This document shows positions 11,349 to 22,239 of a DNA stretch of 64,000 bases, piece after piece. The translations under genes were made by a program, and so were the position numbers. Location: assembly GCA_009668205.1 (NCBI GenBank), contig WJYM01000002.1, positions 552,864 to 616,863 on the forward strand. The letters are read 5' to 3'. This DNA is from Enterobacteriaceae bacterium RIT691 (GTDB lineage: Bacteria > Pseudomonadota > Gammaproteobacteria > Enterobacterales > Enterobacteriaceae). The first letter of the stretch is position 1, and each line of letters opens with the position of its first letter. The notes under the pieces are model-generated. The model searched no databases. It had not been told where the DNA came from and was given only the letters and a program-made list of their open reading frames with translations.

Positions 11349-12407
11349 ATGCTTGCAAAGCTCTTACGTTCAGTCGCGATAGGTTGTATCGTCGGTGGCA
11401 TTCTGTTAGCCACAGTGCCATCATTGCGGCAATTTAATCCCATTCCATCAGCGAGTTACGACAGCACCGACGAATCGCCCGCCAGCTATAACCAGGCCGT
11501 TAAGCGCGCAGCACCTGCGGTGGTGAATGTCTATAACCGTGCGCTGAACAACACCAGCCATAACATGCTGACGCTCGGCTCCGGCGTGATTATGGACGAA
11601 CGCGGCTACATTATTACCAACAAGCATGTTATCAGCGATGCCGACCAGATTATCGTCGCACTGCAGGACGGTCGCGTATTTGAAGCCTTGCTGGTCGGTT
11701 CTGACAGCCTGACCGATCTGGCGGTGCTGAAAATCAATGCTAACGGCGGCCTTCCGGTGATCCCTATCAATCCGAAACGCATCCCTCATATCGGCGATGT
11801 GGTGCTGGCCATCGGCAACCCGTATAACCTTGGGCAGACCATCACTCAGGGGATTATCAGCGCGACCGGGCGAATTGGCCTCAACCCGTCAGGCCGGCAA
11901 AACTTCCTGCAAACCGATGCGTCGATCAACCACGGTAACTCGGGGGGAGCGCTGGTGAACTCACTTGGCGAGCTGATGGGGATTAACACCCTCTCCTTTG
12001 ATAAGAGCAACGACGGCGAAACGCCCGAAGGGATTGGTTTTGCCATCCCCTTCCAGCTGGCGACCAAAATTATGGATAAACTGATCCGTGATGGTCGGGT
12101 GATCCGTGGTTATATCGGGATTAGCGGACGTGAGATAGCCCCACTGCACACTCAGGGGGGCGCAATGGATCAGATCCAGGGGATCGTCGTGAACGACGTG
12201 GCCCAGGGAGGCCCTGCGGCGCAGGCCGGGATTCAGGTCAACGACGTTATCGTGACGGTTAACAACAAACCTGCCGTTTCGGCGCTGGAAACCATGGATC
12301 AGGTTGCAGAAATCCGCCCTGGTTCCGTGATCCCAGTGGTTGTGATGCGCGACGATAAAAAGCTGACGATTCAGGTCACGATTCAGGAATACCCAGCCAC
12401 AAACTAA
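11349..12407 (+). CDS. degS: Membrane-anchored stress-sensor protease DegS
   Basis: Inner-membrane protease that senses outer-membrane porin C-termini and cuts RseA to release sigma-E. I start at MLAKLLRSVAIG (11349), giving 352 residues against 355 in E. coli. A single N-terminal anchor helix (about 5-25) precedes the protease domain: His in TNKHVISD, Asp in LTDLAVLKI, Ser in NHGNSGGALVNS. One regulatory PDZ domain follows (about 255-350). An in-frame upstream ATG at 11289 is unlikely because it lies within the intergenic hairpin. Confidence 0.95.
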   Translation: MLAKLLRSVAIGCIVGGILLATVPSLRQFNPIPSASYDSTDESPASYNQAVKRAAPAVVNVYNRALNNTSHNMLTLGSGVIMDERGYIITNKHVISDADQIIVALQDGRVFEALLVGSDSLTDLAVLKINANGGLPVIPINPKRIPHIGDVVLAIGNPYNLGQTITQGIISATGRIGLNPSGRQNFLQTDASINHGNSGGALVNSLGELMGINTLSFDKSNDGETPEGIGFAIPFQLATKIMDKLIRDGRVIRGYIGISGREIAPLHTQGGAMDQIQGIVVNDVAQGGPAAQAGIQVNDVIVTVNNKPAVSALETMDQVAEIRPGSVIPVVVMRDDKKLTIQVTIQEYPATN

Positions 12408-12416
12408 CTGGCGGGC

Positions 12417-12451
12417 ATAAAAAAACCGGAGCACAGGCTCCGGTTTTTTTT
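12417..12451. terminator. Bidirectional terminator between degS and mdh
   Basis: Hairpin AACCGGAGC-ACAG-GCTCCGGTT flanked by A-run and T-run, serving the convergent degS and mdh genes. Confidence 0.92.
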
Positions 12452-12466
12452 ATTCAGGTTCCAGGC

Positions 12467-13756
<1,290 letters not shown>

Positions 13757-13794
13757 TTTGCATAAAAATTCATCCATATGCATAATAATGTTGT
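13757..13794 (+). promoter_or_regulatory. Two ARG boxes in the argR promoter
   Basis: TTTGCATAAAAATTCATC (13757-13774) and TATGCATAATAATGTTGT (13777-13794) match the 18-bp ARG-box consensus and are 2 bases apart. Spacing of this kind is typical of arginine-repressor operators. They lie just upstream of argR and imply autoregulation by ArgR with arginine. Confidence 0.9.
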
Positions 13795-13817
13795 TTTTAC
13801 CACCATGATACGGGTGA

Positions 13818-14291
<474 letters not shown>

Positions 14292-14298
14292 TTGACTC

Positions 14299-14331
14299 CT
14301 CTCCGGCCCACCGCCGGAGAGTCTCCTCCCG
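14299..14331 (+). terminator. Terminator of argR
   Basis: Nine-base stem CTCTCCGGC-CCACC-GCCGGAGAG followed by TCTCCTCCC. It is a strong stem with a weak tail. Confidence 0.65.
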
Positions 14332-14334
14332 CCA

Positions 14335-14664
14335 GATGCTAAAACGCTACATAAAACCCCATTACCTTTAACATTAAGTGCGTTTCACCACCGATATTCA
14401 TTCACCCAGTCAATCTAATTGTCAAAAGCGCACAAATTATCAAATCATTACAACACAATGATTTTAAACAAATATTATCTACACGGTCTGACTTTCGTGA
14501 CGATTTTAATACTTTTTCGTTATAAAAATGACAATCCTTGACAATTAATTACCCAGGAAACCATTAGTCTGGTATTAATTTTTTCGGTGACTAGTGTATA
14601 CTTGATTTTGTGATGAGGGTCACGAAATAAAGACCCTGATAAAAAATTCGACGAGGTGAATATT
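14335..14664 (+). promoter_or_regulatory. Upstream region of yhcN with a candidate CRP-like site
   Basis: A/T-rich non-coding region between argR and yhcN. A TATACT hexamer at about 14597-14602 could be a -10. TGTGA-N6-TCACG at 14609-14624 resembles a CRP site, but its position downstream of that hexamer is unusual. No gene is evident here. Confidence 0.35.
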
Positions 14665-14928
14665 ATGAAAATCAAAACCACGGTAAGCGCACTGACTATC
14701 CTTTCTGTTCTCTCTTTTGGTGCCTTCGCAGCAGATTCAATCAACGCCGACCAGGCCGCTAACCGCCAGGCTATCGGTACCGTATCCGTTGGTGCGGTGG
14801 GTGCTTCTCCAATGGATATGCACGAAATATTGAATCAGAAAGCGCAGGAAAAAGGGGCTTCCTCTTATCGCATTATTGAGGCCCGCACCGGCGACCACTG
14901 GCACGCCACGGCTGAGCTGTACAAATAA
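14665..14928 (+). CDS. yhcN: YhcN, DUF1471/YdgH-family periplasmic stress protein
   Basis: Small secreted protein of 87 residues, the same length as E. coli YhcN, which is linked to peroxide and acid stress. A signal peptide (about 1-22, ending AFAA) precedes a single DUF1471 domain with conserved IGTVSV, SPMDM and the C-terminal HATAELYK. Start 14665 is preceded by GACGAGGTG. It is followed by a closely related paralogue. Confidence 0.92.
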   Translation: MKIKTTVSALTILSVLSFGAFAADSINADQAANRQAIGTVSVGAVGASPMDMHEILNQKAQEKGASSYRIIEARTGDHWHATAELYK

Positions 14929-15040
14929 GCGTTAGCCACTGTAAGCAGAAGTACATAACGAATTTAATCCCGCGGCACCAGGCATAAAAAAAGCAGTTGA
15001 AACCTTCTGGCCGCGCAATCAACGAATTAAGGTGAAGATT

Positions 15041-15307
15041 ATGAAACGCACAATGATTATCGCAACACTGGGTCTGGCATCTGTTCTCTCTTTCAGCGCA
15101 GGCGCTGCCGTACACCAGGTGAGTGCTGAACAGGCTCAGAACCTGCAATCAATGGGTACCGTCTCTGTGTCTCAGGTCGGTAGTGCCCCGATGGATATGC
15201 GTCAGGAGCTGGCAGCGAAAGCAGCAAAAGAAGGTGCCAGCAGCTACCGTATCATTGAAGCCCGTAGCGGCGACACCTGGCACGCGACAGCAGAGCTGTA
15301 CAAATAA
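15041..15307 (+). CDS. YhcN-like DUF1471 protein (tandem paralogue)
   Basis: An 88-residue secreted protein similar to the yhcN product just upstream. The last third (ASSYRIIEAR.GD.WHATAELYK) is nearly identical, while the signal peptide and the N-terminal part of the mature domain have diverged. The family includes BhsA, McbA and YdgH, which are induced by envelope, copper, acid or peroxide stress. The start has the ribosome site AAGGTGAAG. About 110 bases separate it from yhcN; a terminator follows it, so the two may be co-transcribed. Confidence 0.88.
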   Translation: MKRTMIIATLGLASVLSFSAGAAVHQVSAEQAQNLQSMGTVSVSQVGSAPMDMRQELAAKAAKEGASSYRIIEARSGDTWHATAELYK

Positions 15308-15333
15308 ACCCTCGTCGTCTTATCTGACGACTT

Positions 15334-15360
15334 GCCCCCGCCTGTTGGGGGCTTTTTTAT
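15334..15360 (+). terminator. Terminator after the yhcN pair
   Basis: Stem GCCCCC / GGGGGC with a 7-base loop and a TTTTTT tail. It overlaps the end of the convergent yhcO by only a few bases. Confidence 0.85.
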
Positions 15361-15632
15361 GTCTGGCGGATATTGAACCGCAGCATCCCTTCCAGCTCTT
15401 CCTCTGCCTCATCAAACAGTAAAATCAACGCGCCATAACGCCGACGTTGTGCGTCATTGAGATGAATAAACTCAATTTCCAACGGCAGGGGTAATTGGCT
15501 ATTGGTTGCCACTTTCCAGAGCGAATCGAGATCGCGAACCTGAGTCGGCTCCAGCCTAAAGACTCGGGTAAACGCCCGATAGAAATCACTTTGATTACCT
15601 ATTTCGTCAAAATCAAAGGTATAGGTTTTCAT
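15357..15632 (-). CDS. yhcO: YhcO, barstar-family protein
   Basis: A 91-residue protein related to barstar, the inhibitor of the RNase barnase. The E. coli homologue has no established partner. I start at [21 protein letters not shown] (15632), preceded by GGGGATGAT. The barstar pattern (DLDSLWKV and hydrophobic, acidic surface residues) is visible. No barnase-like toxin gene is adjacent. Confidence 0.9.
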   Translation of the reverse strand: MKTYTFDFDEIGNQSDFYRAFTRVFRLEPTQVRDLDSLWKVATNSQLPLPLEIEFIHLNDAQRRRYGALILLFDEAEEELEGMLRFNIRQT

Positions 15633-15677
15633 ATCATCCCCGTCGAAGATGGGCATCAACCCGCCCAGGATTGTGGC

Positions 15678-17132
15678 TTACAGTCCCCCTAAATGCAGGG
15701 TTTTGACCTCAAGAAATTCTTCAAGCCCCAATACCGATCCTTCACGCCCCAGGCCAGACTCTTTCACGCCGCCAAAGGGGCCTAGCTCCGTTGAAACAGA
15801 ACACTCGTTAACGCCTATCATGCCGCTCTCTAAGGCCTGCGAAACCCGGAAAACACGCTGGAGATTCTGAGTATAGAAATAGGCAGCCAGCCCGAACGGC
15901 GTGTGATTTGCCCGCTGGATCACTTCCTCCTCACGGGTAAAGCGGAAGCAGGCCGCGACAGGCCCGAAGGTTTCCTCCTGCGCCAACTGCATGTCATCAG
16001 TACAGTCGCCGAGCACCGTGGGCTGCCAGAAGTTACCGCCCAGCGCATGAGGCTGACCGCCGGCCAGTACGCTCGCCCCTTTTGCAACAGCGTCCTGCAC
16101 ATGTTCTTGTACTTTCCTGACCGCCGCCGCTTCGATCAACGGCCCAACTATCACACCTTCATCCATGCCGTTCCCGACTTTCAGTGCATTAACCGCATCA
16201 GCCAGCTGTTGGGTAAAGTCGTCATAAACGTTCTCATGAATATAGAAGCGATTGACGCTGACGCATACCTGGCCCGCATTACGGAACTTATTGGCAATGG
16301 CGCCCTTTACCGCAGCAGCGATATCCGCGTCGTCAAAAACGATGTACGGCGCATTGCCGCCCAGTTCCATCGAGACCTTTTTCATGGTTTCTGCAGCGTT
16401 GCGCACCAGCAACTTGCCAACCGCAGTCGAGCCAGTAAACGAGATTTTCCGCACCTCGTGACTCGCCATGATCGCCTCGCTGATCTCCTGCGTATTCCCG
16501 GCAACGGCATTCAGCACGCCATCAGGCACACCCGCTTTTTTCGCCAACTGGAGCAAAGCGAAGGCACTTAATGGGGTGTTATTGGCCGGTTTAATCACCC
16601 CCGTACAGCCCGCCGCCAGCGCTGGCCCCAGCTTACGAGTCAGCATGGCCATAGGGAAATTCCACGGCGTAATCGCCGCCACCACGCCAATGGGTTCGCG
16701 GGTGGCAAGAATGCGCGAACCGGGTTTAACCGGAGGGATGATTTCGCCATTGGCGCGCTTACCCTGTTCCGCAAACCACTGAATAAAGCTGGCGGCGTAC
16801 TCTACCTCCCCTTCAGCTTCTTTAAGCGGTTTGCCCTGCTCGGTCGTCATCAGTCGGCCAAGCCAGGTTTTGTTTTCGATAATCAGTTGATACCAGCGAT
16901 AAAGGATTTCCGAGCGTTCTTTGGCGGTTTTCGCTCGCCAGAGCGGGAAGGCTTTACTGGCCGCCGCAATGGCCGCCTCGGTCTCTTTTTTCCCCGCTTT
17001 CGCCACGCTGGCAACCACCTCACCCGTCGCCGGATTCAGCACCTCAAAAGTGGTTTCAAGAGGCTTCCAGATGCCATCAACGAAATAACCGGTCTGAAAA
17101 AGTTCGTTATCCTGCAGTGCCTGCGCTGTCAT
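15678..17132 (-). CDS. NAD(P)-dependent succinate-semialdehyde dehydrogenase family protein
   Basis: Aldehyde dehydrogenase of 484 residues closely resembling GabD/SSADH, which oxidises succinate semialdehyde to succinate. Visible motifs are PWNFPMAMLTRK (cofactor pocket), FTGSTAVGK (Rossmann loop), MELGGNAPYIVFDDAD (general-base glutamate), FRNAGQVCVSVNRF (catalytic cysteine) and EETFGPVA. Start 17132 has a GGAG ribosome site 6 bases upstream. It is divergent from adiA and absent from the E. coli K-12 version of this locus. The true substrate may differ from succinate semialdehyde, so I give no symbol. Confidence 0.85.
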   Translation of the reverse strand: MTAQALQDNELFQTGYFVDGIWKPLETTFEVLNPATGEVVASVAKAGKKETEAAIAAASKAFPLWRAKTAKERSEILYRWYQLIIENKTWLGRLMTTEQGKPLKEAEGEVEYAASFIQWFAEQGKRANGEIIPPVKPGSRILATREPIGVVAAITPWNFPMAMLTRKLGPALAAGCTGVIKPANNTPLSAFALLQLAKKAGVPDGVLNAVAGNTQEISEAIMASHEVRKISFTGSTAVGKLLVRNAAETMKKVSMELGGNAPYIVFDDADIAAAVKGAIANKFRNAGQVCVSVNRFYIHENVYDDFTQQLADAVNALKVGNGMDEGVIVGPLIEAAAVRKVQEHVQDAVAKGASVLAGGQPHALGGNFWQPTVLGDCTDDMQLAQEETFGPVAACFRFTREEEVIQRANHTPFGLAAYFYTQNLQRVFRVSQALESGMIGVNECSVSTELGPFGGVKESGLGREGSVLGLEEFLEVKTLHLGGL

Positions 17133-17446
17133 GATTGCTCCCATCGTAATGTCCCGTGTTAGCAGTTAAGTATAGACATCCCCTGCGCAGCGTAGCGCTT
17201 CCCCTCGGGCTGCCAACGCTCCGCAATAGAAGTATCAGACATGAAAATAACCGTGATGAGTAAAACTACGCAGGGAAAACGGCAGATAAAAATCATAAGA
17301 TATTGTTTTTAATAAACTAAAACAAGAAACCATGCGATTTTACGTGATTTGAATTCTTACCCTGGCGGGCGTACAACGTTCCCACATCAGTGCGGCCTGG
17401 CAACAGTTCAGACCCCTGAAAGCCATTCATTCAATGGGATAAATTA
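17133..17446. promoter_or_regulatory. Divergent region between the dehydrogenase and adiA
   Basis: Shared upstream region. A TATACT hexamer on the minus strand (17174-17169) could be a -10 for the dehydrogenase. The half near adiA is A/T-rich (17270-17350), as expected for an H-NS-sensitive, acid-induced promoter. No ORF of note is seen. Confidence 0.4.
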
Positions 17447-19714
17447 ATGAAAATCTTAATTGTTGAAAGTGAGTTCTCATCTGCCAATAGCTGGGTTGGC
17501 TCTGCCATTGAACGCCTTGTCAGTGAATTAAAAAAGCAGGACGTTACCCTCCTTCGCTCAAGCTCCTTTGACGATGCCTGTGCCATCCTCTCAGCCAACG
17601 AGGCGATCGACTGCCTGATGTTCAGCTATCTGATGCAACAGCAGGATGAACATCAGGGTGTGCAGCAGATGCTGGCAAAATTACGTGAGCGCCAGCAAAA
17701 CGTGCCGGTGTTTCTGCTGGGTGACCGCGAGCAAACCACGGCACGTATTGCCTCGGATCTGCTGGAAAACGTCGATGAGTTTGTGTGGATCCTCGAAGAC
17801 AGCGCCGAATTTATTGCCGGACGTGCCATCGCGGCGATGACGCGCTACCGCCAGCAGCTGCTACCACCGTTGTTTTCCGCATTAATGAAATACAGCGCAG
17901 TTCACGAATACTCCTGGGCTGCACCCGGACATCAGGGGGGTGTGGGTTTCACCAAAACGCCAGCGGGTCGTCACTATCATGATTTCTATGGTGAAAATCT
18001 GTTTCGCAGCGATATGGGCATCGAACGAACCTCACTCGGCTCGCTGCTGGATCACACCGGCGCCTTTGGCGAAAGCGAGAAGAATGCCGCCCGGGTGTTT
18101 GGTGCTGACCGCTCCTGGTCAGTGGTGGTGGGAACCTCTGGCTCCAACCGGACGATTATGCAGGCCTGCATGACCGACGAGGATGTTGTCGTGATTGACC
18201 GCAACTGCCACAAGTCTATCGAGCAAGGGTTGATTCTCACCGGCGCAAAACCCGTTTATATGGTGCCAAGCCGCAACCGCTACGGGATCATCGGGCCCAT
18301 TTATCCGCAGGAAATGAAGCCCGCAGCACTGGAAGAAAAAATCCGCCAAAGCCCGCTGGCAGGCGAACTGTCAGGGCATCGCCCGGCCTATACCGTGGTA
18401 ACCAACTGCACCTACGATGGCGTCTGCTACAACGCCAAATCCGCACAACAGCTGTTGGAACAAACCTGCGACCGTCTGCATTTCGATGAAGCCTGGTACG
18501 GCTACGCCCGCTTCAACCCGATTTATGCCGACCACTTTGCGATGCGCGGCGCGCCTGGCGATCACAACGGTCCAACCGTTTTCGCCACCCACTCCACGCA
18601 CAAATTGCTGAATGCGCTTTCCCAGGCATCCTATATTCATGTTCGCGAAGGACGCGGAGCCATTAATTTCGCGCGCTTTAACCAGGCGTACATGATGCAT
18701 GCCACCACGTCACCCCTGTATGCCATTTGCGCCTCGAACGACGTCGCGGTCTCGATGATGGATGGCAATAGCGGGTTGTCGCTGACCCGGGAAGTCATTG
18801 AGGAAGCGATTGATTTCCGTCAGGCGATGGGTCGGCTGTATAAAAGTTTCCAGAATGAAGGCGAGTGGTTCTTCAAACCCTGGAATAAAGAAACGGTAGT
18901 CTGTCCGCAAAGCGGGCAGGAAATCCCCTTTGAAGAAGCACCGGTAGAGCTGCTTGCCACCCAACAATCGTTCTGGGTGATGCACCCGGAAGACAGCTGG
19001 CACGGTTTCCAGGATTTGCCGGATAACTGGAGCATGCTGGATCCCATCAAAGTCAGTATTCTGGCTCCAGGGATGGGCGACGACGGCCAATTACTGGAAC
19101 AGGGTGTCCCTGCGGCGCTGGTGACAGCCTGGCTCAACCGGCATGGCATTGTTCCGACCCGCACCACCGATTTCCAGATAATGTTCCTGTTTTCCATGGG
19201 CGTCACCCGCGGTAAATGGGGAACGCTGGTCAATACTCTCTGCTCATTTAAACGCCATTACGATGCCAATACCGCGTTGTCCGAAGTGATGCCGGAGCTT
19301 ATCGACGCAGATCCAGAAATCTACGCCGGAATGGGGGTTCGTGATCTTGGCAATAAAATGTTTAGCTGGCTCAAAGAAAATAACCCGGGCGATAAGCTGA
19401 ACAGCGCTTACTCCACGTTACCGGAAGCCAACATAACACCACGTGCCGCTTATCAGGCCATCGTTGAGGATAAGGTTGAGCGAGTGGCATTGAAAGATCT
19501 TGCCTTCCGAATTGCCGCGAATTCCGTTATTCCTTATCCACCGGGAATTCCAATGCTGTTATCGGGTGAAAACTTTGGCGATGAACAAAGCCCACAAATA
19601 GGTTATTTGCGTGCTCTGCAATCATGGGATCATCAGTTCCCAGGTTTCGAACATGAAACCGAAGGTACTGAAATTATCGACGGTAACTATTACGTCATGT
19701 GCATCAAAAACTAA
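17447..19714 (+). CDS. adiA: Acid-inducible biodegradative arginine decarboxylase
   Basis: PLP enzyme that converts arginine to agmatine and CO2, consuming a cytoplasmic proton at low pH. The 755 residues are the same length as the E. coli decameric enzyme. The N-terminal wing (response-regulator-like, about 1-130) precedes the PLP fold. The Schiff-base lysine is residue 386 in HSTHKLLNALSQAS; LHFDEAWYGYARF holds the PLP-contacting aspartate. The C-terminal domain ends near IIDGNYYVMCIKN. It is followed by a terminator, then adiY and adiC. Confidence 0.96.
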   Translation: MKILIVESEFSSANSWVGSAIERLVSELKKQDVTLLRSSSFDDACAILSANEAIDCLMFSYLMQQQDEHQGVQQMLAKLRERQQNVPVFLLGDREQTTARIASDLLENVDEFVWILEDSAEFIAGRAIAAMTRYRQQLLPPLFSALMKYSAVHEYSWAAPGHQGGVGFTKTPAGRHYHDFYGENLFRSDMGIERTSLGSLLDHTGAFGESEKNAARVFGADRSWSVVVGTSGSNRTIMQACMTDEDVVVIDRNCHKSIEQGLILTGAKPVYMVPSRNRYGIIGPIYPQEMKPAALEEKIRQSPLAGELSGHRPAYTVVTNCTYDGVCYNAKSAQQLLEQTCDRLHFDEAWYGYARFNPIYADHFAMRGAPGDHNGPTVFATHSTHKLLNALSQASYIHVREGRGAINFARFNQAYMMHATTSPLYAICASNDVAVSMMDGNSGLSLTREVIEEAIDFRQAMGRLYKSFQNEGEWFFKPWNKETVVCPQSGQEIPFEEAPVELLATQQSFWVMHPEDSWHGFQDLPDNWSMLDPIKVSILAPGMGDDGQLLEQGVPAALVTAWLNRHGIVPTRTTDFQIMFLFSMGVTRGKWGTLVNTLCSFKRHYDANTALSEVMPELIDADPEIYAGMGVRDLGNKMFSWLKENNPGDKLNSAYSTLPEANITPRAAYQAIVEDKVERVALKDLAFRIAANSVIPYPPGIPMLLSGENFGDEQSPQIGYLRALQSWDHQFPGFEHETEGTEIIDGNYYVMCIKN

Positions 19715-19739
19715 ACTTCTTTTGCTTTCCTGAGTATTT

Positions 19740-19767
19740 GCGCGGGCGCAGTTTCCCGCGCTTTTTT
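19740..19767 (+). terminator. Terminator of adiA
   Basis: Stem GCGCGGG / CCCGCGC with an 8-base loop and a TTTTTT tail, soon after the adiA stop. It suggests adiA is mostly expressed as a single-gene transcript. Confidence 0.88.
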
Positions 19768-19940
19768 GCTTTTATTTTGCGTTTACAATGACGTACAGCC
19801 TTATTTACAGCACCATTTCTCACCGACGTCTTGAAACGCCGGGCCAAAATGGTATTTTTATGCCACTTTCGGTTATTTCCCAACTTATTGAATAACCGCT
19901 TTTTCCCAGCAAATTATCCATACTCTTCAGGAGCCCAGCA

Positions 19941-20720
19941 ATGAGACTTTGCAGCAGCAAGGCGTGCGTTGTCGTGTTAACAGAATCTAAAACAAAATTA
20001 ACGATTAACAACAATGAAGCAATTATTATCCCTGAAAAATCGATAATCCTTTTGGCCATTGAAGGACAGCAAATTGATTTTTCCCAGCTTAATACCCGAT
20101 TCGTCGCGCATATCGATCGGGAGACCGTGAAAGCCTATTTACGATTTATCGATAAAAAATTAACCGGGATTGCACCACTGTGCCGCCACGACACACCTTT
20201 CATCTGCCGCCCCTACCGCACACCGGAGGTTTTCAAGCAGGCCGCGTTGCACAGCGTGATGCAGACCACGGATATTTGTGAAATTAAACGCACCCGCTCT
20301 CTACTGTTTACCGTACTCTCAAATTTTCTCGACGACGTCAAATTCCTGCCATTGTTATTAAAAATGCTGCCGCCGGCCACCAGCGCACGCGTTCGCAGTA
20401 TCATTAACAGTGATATTCAAAAGGAGTGGTGCCTGGATGCTGTAGCCAGTAATTTATTTATGAGCAGCAGTTTACTCAAAAAGAAGCTTAAAAACGAAGA
20501 CACCAGCTACAGCCAGATTATCACGGAATGCCGAATGCGCTACGCAGCAGAACAACTTGTTGCACATAATAAAAATATTAACAGCATTGCGCTGTGCTGC
20601 GGATATCATAGCCCATCACATTTTATATCGGTGTTTAAATCCTTTTATGGTATTACGCCATTGCATTACGCTCACCAGTTTCGTACCAATACACCGGAAC
20701 ACCTGGCGGCAACATCTTAG
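19941..20720 (+). CDS. adiY: AraC-family regulator of the arginine decarboxylase system
   Basis: Transcription factor of 259 residues. The N-terminal part (about 1-150) is a cupin-like sensing region. The C-terminal AraC DNA-binding domain (about 155-250) has two helix-turn-helices, including WCLDAVASNLFMSSSLLKKKLK and SIALCCGYHSPSHFISVFKSFYG. AGGAG lies 7 bases before the ATG. Position between adiA and adiC matches E. coli adiY. Its A/T-rich coding sequence differs from the neighbouring enzyme genes. Confidence 0.9.
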   Translation: MRLCSSKACVVVLTESKTKLTINNNEAIIIPEKSIILLAIEGQQIDFSQLNTRFVAHIDRETVKAYLRFIDKKLTGIAPLCRHDTPFICRPYRTPEVFKQAALHSVMQTTDICEIKRTRSLLFTVLSNFLDDVKFLPLLLKMLPPATSARVRSIINSDIQKEWCLDAVASNLFMSSSLLKKKLKNEDTSYSQIITECRMRYAAEQLVAHNKNINSIALCCGYHSPSHFISVFKSFYGITPLHYAHQFRTNTPEHLAATS

Positions 20721-20835
20721 TATCAGACACATTTATATCACTAACAGCGATAATTCCCCGGCATACCAGTACTTAATTTCTCTGCGCGCTATTATCCGTA
20801 ACGATATTTAATAGCTCAATAAGGGGATAACCAAC

Positions 20836-22173
20836 ATGTCGAGCGATGCTGAAGCACACAAAGTGGGATTAATTCCTGTGACCTTAATGGTCTCAGGAAA
20901 TATTATGGGGTCAGGTGTTTTCTTATTACCCGCGAACCTGGCCGCCACCGGAGGAATTGCCATTTACGGCTGGGCGGTGACCATTCTGGGCGCGCTGGCC
21001 CTGTCGATGGTATATGCCAAAATGTCTTCTCTGGATCCCAGCCCAGGGGGCTCATATGCCTACGCACGGCGCTGTTTTGGCCCCTTCCTGGGTTATCAAA
21101 CCAATGTGCTTTACTGGCTCGCCTGTTGGATTGGCAATATCGCAATGGTGGTGATCGGCGTTGGCTATCTGAGTTACTTTTTCCCGGCGCTGAAAGATCC
21201 GTTGGTCCTGACCCTGACCTGCGTGGCAATGCTGTGGATCTTCGTGTTATTGAATATTGTCGGGCCGAAGATGATCACCCGGGTGCAAGCCGTCGCCACC
21301 GTGCTGGCGCTGATCCCGATTGTCGGTATCGCGGTATTTGGCTGGTTCTGGTTCCATAAAGAAACCTATATGGCGGCGTGGAATGTCAGCGGTCTCGACA
21401 CTTTTGGCGCGATTCAGAGTACGCTCAGCGTGACGCTGTGGTCATTTATCGGGGTGGAAAGTGCGTCCGTTGCTGCTGGGGTGGTGAAGGATCCGAAACG
21501 CAACGTGCCCATTGCCACTATTGGCGGCGTGTTGATTGCCGCGGTCTGCTATGTGCTCTCCACAACGGCAATCATGGGGATGATCCCTAACGCCGCGCTG
21601 CGTCTCTCGGCATCTCCTTTTGGTGATGCCGCCCGCCTGGCATTAGGGAATACTGCTGGTGCAATCGTCTCATTCTGTGCAGCCGCGGGTTGCCTGGGAT
21701 CTCTTGGCGGCTGGACGCTGTTGGCCGGTCAGACAGCCAAAGCTGCCGCTGATGATGGTCTGTTTCCGAAAATTTTCGCCCAGGTGAATAAAGCCGGAAC
21801 CCCGGTGGCGGGGCTGTTGATCGTCGGCGTGCTGATGACCCTCTTCCAGTTCAGCAGCATCTCGCCCAATGCAGCCAAAGAATTTGGCCTGGTGTCTTCG
21901 ATTTCCGTGATCTTTACTCTGGTGCCTTATCTCTACACCTGCGCCGCACTTTTGCTGTTGGGCCATGGACACTTTGGTCGGGCTCGCCCTTTGTATCTGC
22001 TGCTCACCACCATCGCCTTCCTTTACTGCATCTGGGCGGTGGTTGGCTCCGGGGCCAAAGAGGTGATGTGGTCCTTCGTCACGCTCATGGTGATCACCGC
22101 GTTTTATGCCATTAACTACAACCGCGTGCATAAAAACCCGTATCCGCTTGATAACGTCAAAGGGCAACAATAA
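20836..22173 (+). CDS. adiC: Arginine:agmatine antiporter
   Basis: Inner-membrane APC-family exchanger that imports arginine and exports agmatine, completing the acid-resistance cycle. The 445 residues align without gaps to E. coli AdiC. The unwound TM1 motif SGNIMGSG (20-27), the TM6 WSFIGVES motif (Trp202 and Glu208) and the TM8 tryptophan in LGGWTLLAG (293) are all conserved. Twelve membrane spans are expected. An AAGGGGAT ribosome site precedes the ATG. Confidence 0.96.
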   Translation: MSSDAEAHKVGLIPVTLMVSGNIMGSGVFLLPANLAATGGIAIYGWAVTILGALALSMVYAKMSSLDPSPGGSYAYARRCFGPFLGYQTNVLYWLACWIGNIAMVVIGVGYLSYFFPALKDPLVLTLTCVAMLWIFVLLNIVGPKMITRVQAVATVLALIPIVGIAVFGWFWFHKETYMAAWNVSGLDTFGAIQSTLSVTLWSFIGVESASVAAGVVKDPKRNVPIATIGGVLIAAVCYVLSTTAIMGMIPNAALRLSASPFGDAARLALGNTAGAIVSFCAAAGCLGSLGGWTLLAGQTAKAAADDGLFPKIFAQVNKAGTPVAGLLIVGVLMTLFQFSSISPNAAKEFGLVSSISVIFTLVPYLYTCAALLLLGHGHFGRARPLYLLLTTIAFLYCIWAVVGSGAKEVMWSFVTLMVITAFYAINYNRVHKNPYPLDNVKGQQ

Positions 22174-22189
22174 CTGAATTGCACAGGCA

Positions 22190-22222
22190 AAAAAAATGGA
22201 CCGCTCGGCGGTCCATTTTTTT
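22190..22222. terminator. Bidirectional terminator between adiC and the hdeB-like gene
   Basis: Stem TGGACCGC-TCG-GCGGTCCA flanked by an A-run on the left and a T-run on the right. It serves both converging genes. Confidence 0.92.
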
Positions 22223-22239
22223 ATAACCTAAAACTTATT

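Noticed and set aside
15357..15632. Barstar-like yhcO as part of a toxin-antitoxin pair
   Set aside because: No barnase-like RNase or other small toxin ORF is adjacent; yhcO is a known solitary gene at this locus.
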